From contig JADLCY010000012.1 in NCBI GenBank assembly GCA_020846935.1, positions 33,304 through 97,303 on the forward strand: a stretch of DNA of 64,000 nt. Reading direction: 5' to 3'. Origin of the DNA: Gemmatimonadaceae bacterium. Lineage in GTDB: Bacteria > Gemmatimonadota > Gemmatimonadetes > Gemmatimonadales > Gemmatimonadaceae. The translations under genes and the position numbers were made by a program. Positions 1 through 8,208 of the stretch are shown here, in pieces. Positions within the stretch are counted from its first letter, which is position 1, and the number at the start of each line of letters is the position of its first letter. The notes below the pieces were generated by a model that saw only the letters and a list, made by a program, of their open reading frames with translations, did no database searches and was not told where the DNA came from.

Positions 1-1
1 G

Positions 2-2293
2 GTCTCTGGCGGCCACCGCTTCAAGCTCGGTGCGCTGGTCAGCAGCACTGCGTTCACGCAGGACGTGACCTCCAACCGGTGGGGGACCTACTCGTTCAAC
101 ACGCTGGCGGACTTCGAGGCGGGCGTGCCGGCGAGCTACACGCGCACGCTGACGCCGCGTCTGCGCGAGGGCCAGGGCACGAACATCAACCTGTACCTCG
201 GCGACACGTGGCGCGTGAACCGCGCGTGGCAGCTCACGTATGGCGTTCGTGGTGAGGGATCGGTCTTTGGCAAGACGCCGCAATACAACCCGGACGTGGA
301 GCAGAAGTTCGGCTATCGCACTGACGAGGTGCCGACCGACCTTCGCGTCAGCCCTCGCGTCGGATTCACGTGGCAAATCGGATTGCCTCAGCCGCGCGGG
401 GGCGCCGGTGGCCAGGGCGGCGGGCCGGGCGGCGGTGGGTTCCAGTTCAAGGGTCAGCCGCGCCTCACGCTGCGTGGCGGCATCGGCGAGTTCCGGTCGG
501 CGCCATCGACCAGTCTGGTGGCGAGCGCCGCCGGAGCGACCGGCCTGCCCAACAACGAGTCGCAGCTCATCTGCATCGGATCGTTGGTCCCGACGCCGGA
601 CTGGGGCCGCTTTGTCACGGATCCGGGCAGCATTCCGACGTCATGCCTCGACGGCGGCAACCAGTTCGTCCCGACGGCGCGGCCCAACGTCACCGTCTTC
701 GGCGACGACTTCTCGGCGTCCCGCGCCTGGCGCGGCTCGCTCGGAGCCAGCAAGCGGTACTTCGATCGCATCAACGTGAGCGTCGATCTCTCGTACGCCC
801 GCGGTGTCGCGCAGACCGGCTACCTCGACGCGAACCTCAACGCGAACTCGCAGTTCACGATGGCGAACGAAGGGGGGCGGCCGGTGTTCGTGCCGGCATC
901 GACGATCGTCCCGGTTTCCGGCGCGACCACGATGCTCGCCTCCCGCAACGATCCGGCGTACGGCCAGGTGCTGGTGACGCGCTCGGACCTGTCCAGCGAG
1001 TCGAAGCAGGCGACCTTCTCGGTCGGTGGCTTTCTGCGCCGGGGCGCGAACTTCAACCTGTCGTATACGCTGGCGCGGGCGCGCGACGAGGGTTCGGGCG
1101 GCGGCGGCGGTGGCTTCGGCGGGTTTGGTGGCGGTGGCGGCGGCGCTAACTTCGGCGGACCCACCACGGCCGGCAACCCCAACGAGCGCGAATGGTCGCG
1201 GTCGAGCTTCGAGCGCCGGCACGTCTTCACGGCGCAGATGAACTATCCGTTCAGTCTGGGCGTTGAGCTCACGGCGTTCGGTCGGCTCACCTCGGGCTCG
1301 CCATTCACGCCCATGGTGGGCGGCGACATCAACGGCGACGGCTCGCGCAACGACCGTGCGTTCCTGTTCAACCCGGCGACGACGAGCGATCCGGCGGTGG
1401 CGGCCGGCATGACGCGACTCCTCGGCGCCGTCCCGGCCTCGGTGCGCAGCTGCCTGACGAGTCAGCTCGGCGGCGTCGCGCAACGCAACAGCTGCTTCGG
1501 CATGTGGCAACCCTCGCTCGACCTGCAGCTCAACTGGCGCCCCAACCTGCTCGGTCTCAATCGCCGGCTCGCCGTATCGTTCATGACGGTGAACTTCCTT
1601 GGCGGCCTCGACGAACTGCTGCACGGCGCCAATGGTCTCCGCGGGTGGGGGCAGTTCCGCGGACAGGACAACACGCTGCTCTACGTGCGTGGATTCGACG
1701 CTGCGACGAACAACTACAAGTACGAGGTCAACGAGCGCTTCGGCGCGACGCGCAACGGCGCCAACGGAATCCAGGTGCCGTTCCAGATCGGCATCCAGGC
1801 GCGCTACACGCTCGGTCCCGATCGCATGCGCGACATGATCAACGGCATGATCCGCGGTGGTGGCGGCGGTGGTCGTCCGGGCTTTGGTGGCGGCCCGAAC
1901 GCGGCCACGCCGGGGACGAACGCAGCCGGCGGCCCCGGTGGCGGTGCCGGCGGGTTCGGCGGGATGAACTTCAACCCGGCCAGTCAGATCATCCAGCTCA
2001 AGGATTCGCTCGGACTCTCCGCTGAGCAGGTGGCGAAGCTGCAGCCCATCGCGGACTCCGTGACCAGGCGCAACACGGTGCTCAGCGAAGAGTTTCAGAA
2101 GATGCAGCGCGACGCCGGCGCCAATCCCGACATGGGTGCGCTGATGGGTCGCATGCAGCCGCGCTTCCAGGCGATGCAGAGGGAGAACGAAGCCACCATG
2201 AAGGCGATCGAGGCGATCCTCACGCCCGAGCAGTGGGCCAAGGTGCCGCCGCCCGTGCGCAACGGCGGGCGGCAGGCTCGGCCCAGAGGATAG
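2..2293 (+). CDS. TonB-dependent receptor barrel (partial, 5' end outside window) with helical C-terminal tail
   Basis: The frame is open at the left edge, so signal peptide, carboxypeptidase-like and plug domains lie outside the window. The visible ~763 residues read as the outer-membrane beta-barrel of an Oar-like TonB-dependent receptor: alternating aromatic/polar strands and long Gly-rich loops (DNA about 390-440 and 1095-1150). After the last strands the protein continues through a Gly/Pro-rich linker (about 1850-1970) into ~110 mostly helical residues. That tail carries LTxxQ-like motifs (LGLSAEQ near 2010, ILTPEQW near 2215), as in periplasmic Spy/CpxP-type proteins. The receptor call rests on barrel character and known family habit; the substrate cannot be told. 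It is convergent with the next gene, with only 9 bp between the stops. Confidence 0.75.
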   Translation, partial: VSGGHRFKLGALVSSTAFTQDVTSNRWGTYSFNTLADFEAGVPASYTRTLTPRLREGQGTNINLYLGDTWRVNRAWQLTYGVRGEGSVFGKTPQYNPDVEQKFGYRTDEVPTDLRVSPRVGFTWQIGLPQPRGGAGGQGGGPGGGGFQFKGQPRLTLRGGIGEFRSAPSTSLVASAAGATGLPNNESQLICIGSLVPTPDWGRFVTDPGSIPTSCLDGGNQFVPTARPNVTVFGDDFSASRAWRGSLGASKRYFDRINVSVDLSYARGVAQTGYLDANLNANSQFTMANEGGRPVFVPASTIVPVSGATTMLASRNDPAYGQVLVTRSDLSSESKQATFSVGGFLRRGANFNLSYTLARARDEGSGGGGGGFGGFGGGGGGANFGGPTTAGNPNEREWSRSSFERRHVFTAQMNYPFSLGVELTAFGRLTSGSPFTPMVGGDINGDGSRNDRAFLFNPATTSDPAVAAGMTRLLGAVPASVRSCLTSQLGGVAQRNSCFGMWQPSLDLQLNWRPNLLGLNRRLAVSFMTVNFLGGLDELLHGANGLRGWGQFRGQDNTLLYVRGFDAATNNYKYEVNERFGATRNGANGIQVPFQIGIQARYTLGPDRMRDMINGMIRGGGGGGRPGFGGGPNAATPGTNAAGGPGGGAGGFGGMNFNPASQIIQLKDSLGLSAEQVAKLQPIADSVTRRNTVLSEEFQKMQRDAGANPDMGALMGRMQPRFQAMQRENEATMKAIEAILTPEQWAKVPPPVRNGGRQARPRG

Positions 2294-2302
2294 GGCGCAC
2301 GC

Positions 2303-3190
2303 CTACCACGGCGTCATTTCGATCCGGCCGAACATCGGTCGCGAGGCATTGATGGCAGCGTCCGCGGCGCCTTGCGCTCCTGAGGAGTCGATGAGGCGGA
2401 ACTCGGCGCTGCCGCGCGGTCGGTGAGTCGCCGGGTCGAGCCTGCCGTCCTGGAGTGCAAGGAGGAAGCTGGGATCAGCCATCATTGTCAATGACTCCAC
2501 GAAGTACTCGGCGGCGACGTTGAGCTTGCGCGCGGAGAAGAGCGGCTCCTGCTCGGCGAGTGTGTACACCTGTTGGCCATTGACTGACTTCGGCAACCAC
2601 GGTGAGGCTGCCTGACCGAGGGGCTGAAACACGGCGAGGTCGGCGGCAGGGTCGCCCGTGGCGGGAAACGGGTTCCACCAGTCCATGTAGTGCCAGAACG
2701 TCCACCCGTAGACGCGCGGGATCCTGAGCCGGGTGGCAATGGTGTGCAGGCCGGGAAGGTCGGTGCCGAACACGCATCCGTCGAACGCCAGTGATCCGAT
2801 GGAGGGGGCGACCGACGCGACCTCGTCACAGAACTGTCCGGCCGTGCGCTGGGCCCCGCCAACAGACACGGCACTGTAGGCTGCGTGTGAGAGAATCGCG
2901 AGCTCGCCGATGCTCGAACAGCTCGCGAGTTGCGCCTTGATGTCGCTCCACGACGATACCTGCACGACGGCGCTGGCGGGCCAACCGTGCACCTGCGCGT
3001 AGAACTGCCTGACGAGCGCCGGCGATCCGGCGGCGAACAGGGCGAGCCGGTCCACCGCCTTCTTCTGCGTACCCAGTGGCGCCTGGACCAACACCTCGGG
3101 CGCCCGCGCCAGCGACGCGGTGCCAACGGACGAACTGGGCGTCGCCGGCACGTCGAGCGCGCGCATGCCGGCGGGAGTCGTCAGGCTCAC
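2303..3190 (-). CDS. unrecognised 295-aa protein, translationally coupled to its upstream partner
   Basis: I do not recognise this protein. It starts with GTG and overlaps the stop of the gene upstream by four bases (GTGA), so the two are almost certainly co-translated. There is no signal peptide or membrane segment. The N-terminal ~45 residues are Ala/Pro/Ser-rich. The middle holds short conserved-looking motifs (SIGELAILSHAAYSAVSVGG, FDGCVFGTDL) and then a Trp-rich stretch (YGWTFWHYMDWWNPFP). The pattern around GELAILSHA and FDGCVFG resembles caspase-like or CHAT-like folds that follow His and Cys with small residues, but I cannot place it with confidence. It could be an effector or processing partner of the 598-aa protein. 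Confidence 0.6.
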   Translation of the reverse strand: MSLTTPAGMRALDVPATPSSSVGTASLARAPEVLVQAPLGTQKKAVDRLALFAAGSPALVRQFYAQVHGWPASAVVQVSSWSDIKAQLASCSSIGELAILSHAAYSAVSVGGAQRTAGQFCDEVASVAPSIGSLAFDGCVFGTDLPGLHTIATRLRIPRVYGWTFWHYMDWWNPFPATGDPAADLAVFQPLGQAASPWLPKSVNGQQVYTLAEQEPLFSARKLNVAAEYFVESLTMMADPSFLLALQDGRLDPATHRPRGSAEFRLIDSSGAQGAADAAINASRPMFGRIEMTPW

Positions 3191-4983
3191 GGCGTCGCCA
3201 CCGGCGGCGGGGGCGCAAAGACCTGTGCAAACAGTGCCGCCGCGCTGGCATCGCCGCTCGCGACAATCTTCTGCGCCAGCTGTTCACGCTGGTTGGCCAG
3301 CTGCTTCTCGCGGATTGCCTCGACCTGAAGATCGCGCGAGTAGTCATCGAGCGCATCGCTCTGACCCAGGAGCGCTTCGACGACGACGCTGTCGGTCGCC
3401 ATCACCACCTCGCGCTCCCTGAGGAGCACACCGTCGACCGGGTGGGCGTCGGCAGGGTTCTGGCCCAGCGGGCCGCGACGGAAGCGATAGTAGAGGCGAC
3501 CGTCTTCGGTTGGCGCGGGATACTGGCAGTGCTTGTCCGGTTTGGCGTCAGTCACCGCTGCCACGGTGCAGCAGGGATTCAGGGAGACCTGTTCGATCAC
3601 CTGAACGGGCAGTCCACCAATGTCGAACGCGGTCGCGATGGTGCGGAGCAGATCCTGACACATGGCGTCCACGTGCTTCGGATCGATCACCTCGGCGACG
3701 AGCTTCCGCATCGCGGAAATCGGTTCCTCGCGCCAGCTCCCCTGATTCCCGTTGCTGAATGCGATGCGCACCTCCTTGAGGTGCGTACGTGTGAGGTAGA
3801 CCTGGTTGAGTTCCCGGAAGGTGAAGTTCAGCACGCGCCGAACATTGATGTTGCTGATCGTGCGTTCGATCACCTCCTCGTCCTCGGTTTCCTCCGAGGA
3901 CTCCGAGTTCGACGTCACCGTGTTCTCGCGCTGGGCCGATGACTCCGAAGAGTGTTCGCTCACCGACTCGTCCACCGCCTTCGCGAACTCTTCGGTCGAC
4001 GACGAGTATTCACCACCGCCGCCTCCCGAGACCGACGCCGAGCCAAACCCGAACGAGCCCTTCACCTCGGCCTCGGCGTGCCAGTTCTCTGTCTGTGCCT
4101 GGGTCGCGGTGTCGGTGGTCTCCGTCATTACCGTGTCGGCAAAGCGATCGCTGGCGCTCTCGGTATACGAATCAATGATGGACGACGCCGCTTCCACCGA
4201 GGCCGACGTGGCGCGCCACGTGCGCGTGCTGATGGTCGTCGTTTCGCCTGGCAGCAGCGTGAAGGTCCTGACGGTGCGGCCGAGGCCGTAGTCGCCGAGG
4301 AACGAGGAAATGCCGATGACCTGGACGATGAAGAACATCGGCTGCGGATCATCACCCACGTCGATGGGTGTGGTCGTGGTGCCACCGCCCCAGGTGCTGT
4401 CCGGAATGTGGATGACGCCGTCCTGACTCAGGACGATGGCGTCAAGGAAGTCGACGGTGGCCTCGTCCGCGTCGTCCGTCGTCGATCCGCCGCCTCCACC
4501 GTCTCCACCGCCTCCACCGCCCGGTGGTTCGATGTCCGGCTCGCTGGTGTTGGGCTCCGTTTCCCCTGTTTCGGGGTCATAGTCGTAGTACTTGGCGGCG
4601 GCGCCTCCGCGTGAGGCCCACGGGCGCAGGGATCCCTGCCGGAGCAGTGCGTCCTGAGCGCTGCGATTGATTGCCGCCTGGGCGAGGCTCAGCCCGCGAG
4701 CGCTGCCCGCGCGGGGAAGCCGGCGTCGGCGATTGAACCATGTTGCCGTGAGCAGCTCGGGCCGCGCGATCTGCCAGCCGCCGGTCGGGTCCGCCACCAT
4801 GCCTAACGCCGATGCCCATGGCGTTCCCAGCTCACTGGCCGACTTGAGCCACCACGCGGTGGGGGTGTCGCTGACCTGCAGGATGCGCCGCCCGCTGTAT
4901 TGCCCCGGTTGGGGCAGGTACTGATTGATCACTGCTCCGGGGCCCGTGTCCCCGACGAACTCGACCGCATCGCCCTTCGCCAT
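3187..4983 (-). CDS. unrecognised 598-aa Ser/Thr/Gly-rich protein (possible fibre or pore-forming type)
   Basis: No family is recognised. The start ATG has a good ribosome site (GGGAGGG, 4-5 bases upstream). Residues about 1-135 are basic and compact. Residues 140-170 are an acidic and Gly-rich linker. The central part, about 175-345, has alternating Ser/Thr and small hydrophobic residues with a glycine-rich hinge (SFGFGSASVSGGGGGEYSSS), flanked by long Ser/Glu runs. Such alternation is seen in insertion loops of aerolysin-like toxins and in fibre proteins. After it comes a compact domain (FTFRELNQVYLTRTHLKEV) and a helical, Gln/Glu-rich C-terminus ending in a proline run. No signal peptide is visible. 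It is the first gene of a two-gene unit with the 295-aa protein, with no phage or secretion genes beside it. Confidence 0.6.
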   Translation of the reverse strand: MAKGDAVEFVGDTGPGAVINQYLPQPGQYSGRRILQVSDTPTAWWLKSASELGTPWASALGMVADPTGGWQIARPELLTATWFNRRRRLPRAGSARGLSLAQAAINRSAQDALLRQGSLRPWASRGGAAAKYYDYDPETGETEPNTSEPDIEPPGGGGGGDGGGGGSTTDDADEATVDFLDAIVLSQDGVIHIPDSTWGGGTTTTPIDVGDDPQPMFFIVQVIGISSFLGDYGLGRTVRTFTLLPGETTTISTRTWRATSASVEAASSIIDSYTESASDRFADTVMTETTDTATQAQTENWHAEAEVKGSFGFGSASVSGGGGGEYSSSTEEFAKAVDESVSEHSSESSAQRENTVTSNSESSEETEDEEVIERTISNINVRRVLNFTFRELNQVYLTRTHLKEVRIAFSNGNQGSWREEPISAMRKLVAEVIDPKHVDAMCQDLLRTIATAFDIGGLPVQVIEQVSLNPCCTVAAVTDAKPDKHCQYPAPTEDGRLYYRFRRGPLGQNPADAHPVDGVLLREREVVMATDSVVVEALLGQSDALDDYSRDLQVEAIREKQLANQREQLAQKIVASGDASAAALFAQVFAPPPPVATP

Positions 4984-5392
4984 CGTGCCCTCCCTGTGCC
5001 CGTGTCGCGAGTTGGCAACAGGCCGTTCAAAGTCCGGGCCGCGGCGCTTCGAGCGGTGAAGCGCCGCGAACGTGCCGTGGCGGCCTCAGGGATTCCGCAA
5101 CGCCGCACCAGCCGCCGGGAGACACCCCGCGAGTCGGCACAAGGCGGACGACAACGCTTCCTGTGAACGGAAGCCGCTTGCGGCGAACGCATGAGCGCGG
5201 TGTGCGACTGTCGGGCGCGACCTGGTGATCAGTGTCCGAGCGCTGGTCACTCTCCAGATACGTCGCCTCGGGCCGACCCGCGGTCCGGGACGCGCGTCAT
5301 CGCAGCGACCGGGCGGAGGCACGCTCGTCGCCCGCGTGAGCGTCGGAACGGCGACCGCTGTTGGCTCCGCCCCCGAGAGATGCGCACGGGGT
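4984..5392. other. 409-bp intergenic region with one perfect stem-loop
   Basis: This is the gap between the start of the 598-aa gene and the end of the DUF1343 gene, both on the minus strand. Six-frame reading gives no convincing product. It holds the leader of the 598-aa gene and a perfect 11-bp inverted repeat at 5040-5068, annotated separately. No promoter motif could be assigned. Confidence 0.5.
5040..5068. terminator. perfect 11-bp stem-loop, possible terminator or leader structure
   Basis: GCGGCGCTTC at 5041-5050 pairs with GAAGCGCCGC at 5058-5067, plus one more C-G pair, with a 7-base loop. There is no T tract. It lies about 55 bp upstream of the 598-aa gene start, so on the minus strand it would sit in that gene's leader rather than after a gene. 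A role in the transcript leader is as likely as termination. Confidence 0.35.
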
Positions 5393-6529
5393 TCAGCTGT
5401 AGAGGAGGATGGATCGGACGCGCTCGGTCCAGCCGTCGCACCGCAGCAGCTCCATCGGGATCGGCTCACCCCGGTCGACGTGCTGCCGCACGAGGCCGGT
5501 TCCCGCGAGCCGTTCGACATGATGGCCGCCCGATGGATTGGCCGCCGTGGGATAGTCGGCCCATTGAAACTCCGTGGGGTGATGCGAGGCAATCATCGAC
5601 ACCAGCGTCATGCCCACGGCGACGGGACGAACGCAGCGCCGATCACTTACCGTGATCGAGAGCACGTTGCCTTCGCCGGTGACGAGCACCCCGGCAAGCG
5701 TCGGAGCGCGCGCGCATTCGGCAGCGACCTTCGCCGCATCGAGCCACGGGGCAGACAACCTGCGAAATGCCGCTTCCGACCCGCGACCAACGGATACGTG
5801 GGTTCCCTCGAACAGGCTGGTACCGGGGTAGCACAGGGCGGACTCGAAGCTCCGCATGTCCGGCGACGTCGGAGTGAACGGGATCCCGGTATCCGGCCAC
5901 TGCATGCGGCGCTCCCACCCAGGGCACGCGATGACGTCGAGCTGCACATGCGGGGCGCGTTCGCGTTGCCACAGCCGGGCAAGCTCACCGATGGTCAGCG
6001 AATGTCGCACCGGGATGTCGAGCCGGCCGAGGAACGACGCGTGGGCCAGGTCCAGCATTGGCCCTTCGGCGTCGGCGAGTACGCCTCCCAACGGGTTGGG
6101 TCGGTCGAGCACGATGACGGGAGTGCCGCGCGCCGCGCATGCGTCGAGCGCGTGCGTCATCGTCCACGCATACGTGTAGCAGCGCGCGCCGATGTCCGGC
6201 AGGTCCACGAGCAGCAGGTCAAGGCAGCCTAACGACTCAACGGTCGGGGCGAAGCGATCACCGTAGAGACTCGTCACCGGAAGACCGGTGAGCGCATCGG
6301 TACCGTCGGTCATGGGTGCGCCGTCGGTTCCGTGCGCCGAGATGCCGTGTTCCGGCGAGAAGAGCCGCACGATCGAGAGGCCGGCTGCGTGCAGCGCGAC
6401 GCGCGACGTGGTCGCGGGATCGGTCGCCAGCCGAACGGCATCATTGGTGAGCAACCCGATGCGCTTTGCCCCACGCAGCAGGCCAGGCTCGGCGACGACG
6501 CGGTCGACGCCGAACACCACCGGAGCCAC
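5393..6529 (-). CDS. namZ: DUF1343 / NamZ-type exo-beta-N-acetylmuramidase
   Basis: DUF1343 proteins (NamZ) remove terminal N-acetylmuramic acid from peptidoglycan fragments in cell-wall recycling. The 378 residues span the family: GVDRVV at the N-terminus, the RLFSPEHGISA motif, SLYGDRFAPT, LLVDLPDIGARCYTYAWTM, LDRPNPLGG, and CYPGTSLFEGTHVSVGRGS. No signal peptide is visible, whereas many relatives are secreted. The start is GTG, seven bases after the stop of the M20 gene upstream, so the two form an operon. A poor ribosome site suggests translation by coupling. The octamer CGTTAGGC encodes Leu-Gly here at 6227-6234. Confidence 0.85.
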   Translation of the reverse strand: MAPVVFGVDRVVAEPGLLRGAKRIGLLTNDAVRLATDPATTSRVALHAAGLSIVRLFSPEHGISAHGTDGAPMTDGTDALTGLPVTSLYGDRFAPTVESLGCLDLLLVDLPDIGARCYTYAWTMTHALDACAARGTPVIVLDRPNPLGGVLADAEGPMLDLAHASFLGRLDIPVRHSLTIGELARLWQRERAPHVQLDVIACPGWERRMQWPDTGIPFTPTSPDMRSFESALCYPGTSLFEGTHVSVGRGSEAAFRRLSAPWLDAAKVAAECARAPTLAGVLVTGEGNVLSITVSDRRCVRPVAVGMTLVSMIASHHPTEFQWADYPTAANPSGGHHVERLAGTGLVRQHVDRGEPIPMELLRCDGWTERVRSILLYS

Positions 6530-6536
6530 GCGCGGG

Positions 6537-7970
6537 CTACTTGCGGTAATCCAGGGCCGGCTTCGCGCGGTCGAGGCGCGTCTGGTAGCTGAACGATGGG
6601 CCGCGTCGGCGATCGAACTCGGCGCGCGCCTTCACCAGGTGCGAAGGATCGGTGAACAGGTCGAGCGTGGTGAGGGCCATGGTCTTGGCGGCGACCATCA
6701 TGCCCTTGGTCCCGATCGACGTGCCGCCCGACGCAACCGCCTGCCAGGTGTGGGCCGCCGTTCCGGGCACCCAGGTGGCGGCGCTGAGCTGGACAGTCGG
6801 CACCGTCCAGCTCACGTCGCCTACGTCGGTGGACGCCGGGTCGACGGCGAACGTGCTCCACGGGATCACGGTCGCCTCGCTGCCCAGGGGAAGCAGATCA
6901 CCGCTCATCGACGCGCGAATGCGCTCGGCAAAGGCGCGCTCTTCGGCGGTGTAGGTGATACCGCCCACGCGCGTGAGGTTCTTCTGCTGGAGACCGGTGA
7001 GGTACTCGTTGGGCAGGACGTTGTAGACGGCACTGATGGTTTCGAAGTCGACCGTCGTGCCCGTGCCCATGGCCGCGCCTCGCGCGGCCGCGATGATGCG
7101 TTCCCACACGGCGTCGAGCACGCGCATGTCCGACTGCCGGGCATAGATGAACACCTCGGCGGCGTCGGGCACGACGTTGGGCGCGCGGCCGCCGGCGGTG
7201 ATGACGTAGTGGATGCGCGTGTCCTGGGGCACGTGTTCGCGCATCATGTTCACCATGTGGGTCATGGCTTCCACGCCGTCCAGGGCGGAGCGACCGCGTT
7301 CGGGCGCCGCGGCGGCGTGCGCGGAGACGCCATGAAAGCGGAACTTCGCACTGATGTTGGCCAGCGTACTGTTGGCGTCGGCCTGGTTGCGATCGCCGGG
7401 GTGCCAGGCCACCACCGCATCGACGTCGCTGAACAGGCCTGCACGCACCATGTAGACTTTTCCCGAGCCGCCTTCCTCAGCTGGCGTGCCATAGTAGCGC
7501 AGCGTGCCGCGAATACCGTTCGCCTGCATCCACTCCTTCACGTGGACAGCCGCCGCGGCCGACGCGGTACCGAACAGGTGGTGCCCACACCCGTGGCCGG
7601 CCCCGCCCTCGATGAGCACCTTGCGCTCGGGCACCCGGTCCTGGGAGAGACCGGGCAGGGCGTCGAACTCGCCAAGGATCGCGATTACCGGCTTGCCGGA
7701 CCCGAAGGTGGCGACGAAGGCCGTGGGGATGTCGGCGACACCGGCCTGCACACTGAAGCCGGCGGCCGTGAGCTCGGACTGCAGGAGTGCACTCGACTTG
7801 ACCTCCTGATAGCCGACCTCGGCGAAGTCCCAGATGCGCTGGGCCACGCCGGCGTAGTGATCGCGCCGCGCCTCGATGGCGCGGAGCACGGCGTCGCTGC
7901 CCTTCACCTGGGCCAGTGCCGCGGTCGACGGGAAGAGAGCAAAGGCGAGTCCGAATCGGGCGATGCGCAT
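6537..7970 (-). CDS. secreted M20-family amidohydrolase (AbgB-like)
   Basis: This is a zinc-dependent amidohydrolase of the M20D/AbgB type, expected to cleave an amide such as an acyl- or p-aminobenzoyl-amino acid. I place the start at the ATG whose product begins MRIARFGLAFALFPSTAALAQ, a Sec signal peptide; a longer reading from 8000 would put ten residues, Pro-rich, before it. Metal-site motifs are visible: GGAGHGCGHHLFG (about residue 120), GTPAEEGGSGK (about 160) and WHPGDRN. The dimerisation or lid domain follows with GVSAHAAAAPERGRSA. The length (477 aa) suits the family. It is the first gene of a two-gene unit with the DUF1343 gene, which fits extracellular or periplasmic wall and peptide recycling. 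Confidence 0.82.
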   Translation of the reverse strand: MRIARFGLAFALFPSTAALAQVKGSDAVLRAIEARRDHYAGVAQRIWDFAEVGYQEVKSSALLQSELTAAGFSVQAGVADIPTAFVATFGSGKPVIAILGEFDALPGLSQDRVPERKVLIEGGAGHGCGHHLFGTASAAAAVHVKEWMQANGIRGTLRYYGTPAEEGGSGKVYMVRAGLFSDVDAVVAWHPGDRNQADANSTLANISAKFRFHGVSAHAAAAPERGRSALDGVEAMTHMVNMMREHVPQDTRIHYVITAGGRAPNVVPDAAEVFIYARQSDMRVLDAVWERIIAAARGAAMGTGTTVDFETISAVYNVLPNEYLTGLQQKNLTRVGGITYTAEERAFAERIRASMSGDLLPLGSEATVIPWSTFAVDPASTDVGDVSWTVPTVQLSAATWVPGTAAHTWQAVASGGTSIGTKGMMVAAKTMALTTLDLFTDPSHLVKARAEFDRRRGPSFSYQTRLDRAKPALDYRK

Positions 7971-8126
7971 GGGGGCCGTCCTGGGGGGAGGTGGCGGCAC
8001 CGATTGTAGGTCGCGACGACGATCGCGTCAACCGTATGACGAATCGTTAGGCGACGCCGGCGCGCGCGGACGCACAGGGCGGGAGCCGGCAGGTCGTCGT
8101 CAGCCCTGAGTCAACGCCGGGCGTCA

Positions 8127-8156
8127 ACCCACGACCGGTGCCCCACGACCGTTGCC
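8127..8156. repeat. imperfect tandem repeat in divergent promoter region
   Basis: CCCACGACCGGTGCC is followed directly by CCACGACCGTTGCC. It lies between the divergent M20 (minus) and M24 (plus) genes, about 55 bp before the M24 start. It could be an operator or a chance duplication; nothing else in the spacer helps to decide. Confidence 0.35.
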
Positions 8157-8208
8157 CTTGAACCCGAGGGGCATCCACGAGAGGTTCAGGCCAACCCGCG
8201 CCCCCGCC

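Noticed and set aside
2303..4983. Unknown pair as part of a prophage or contractile injection system
   Set aside because: No tail, baseplate, sheath, terminase, LysM or AAA partner genes are next to it; the fibre-like composition alone is not enough.
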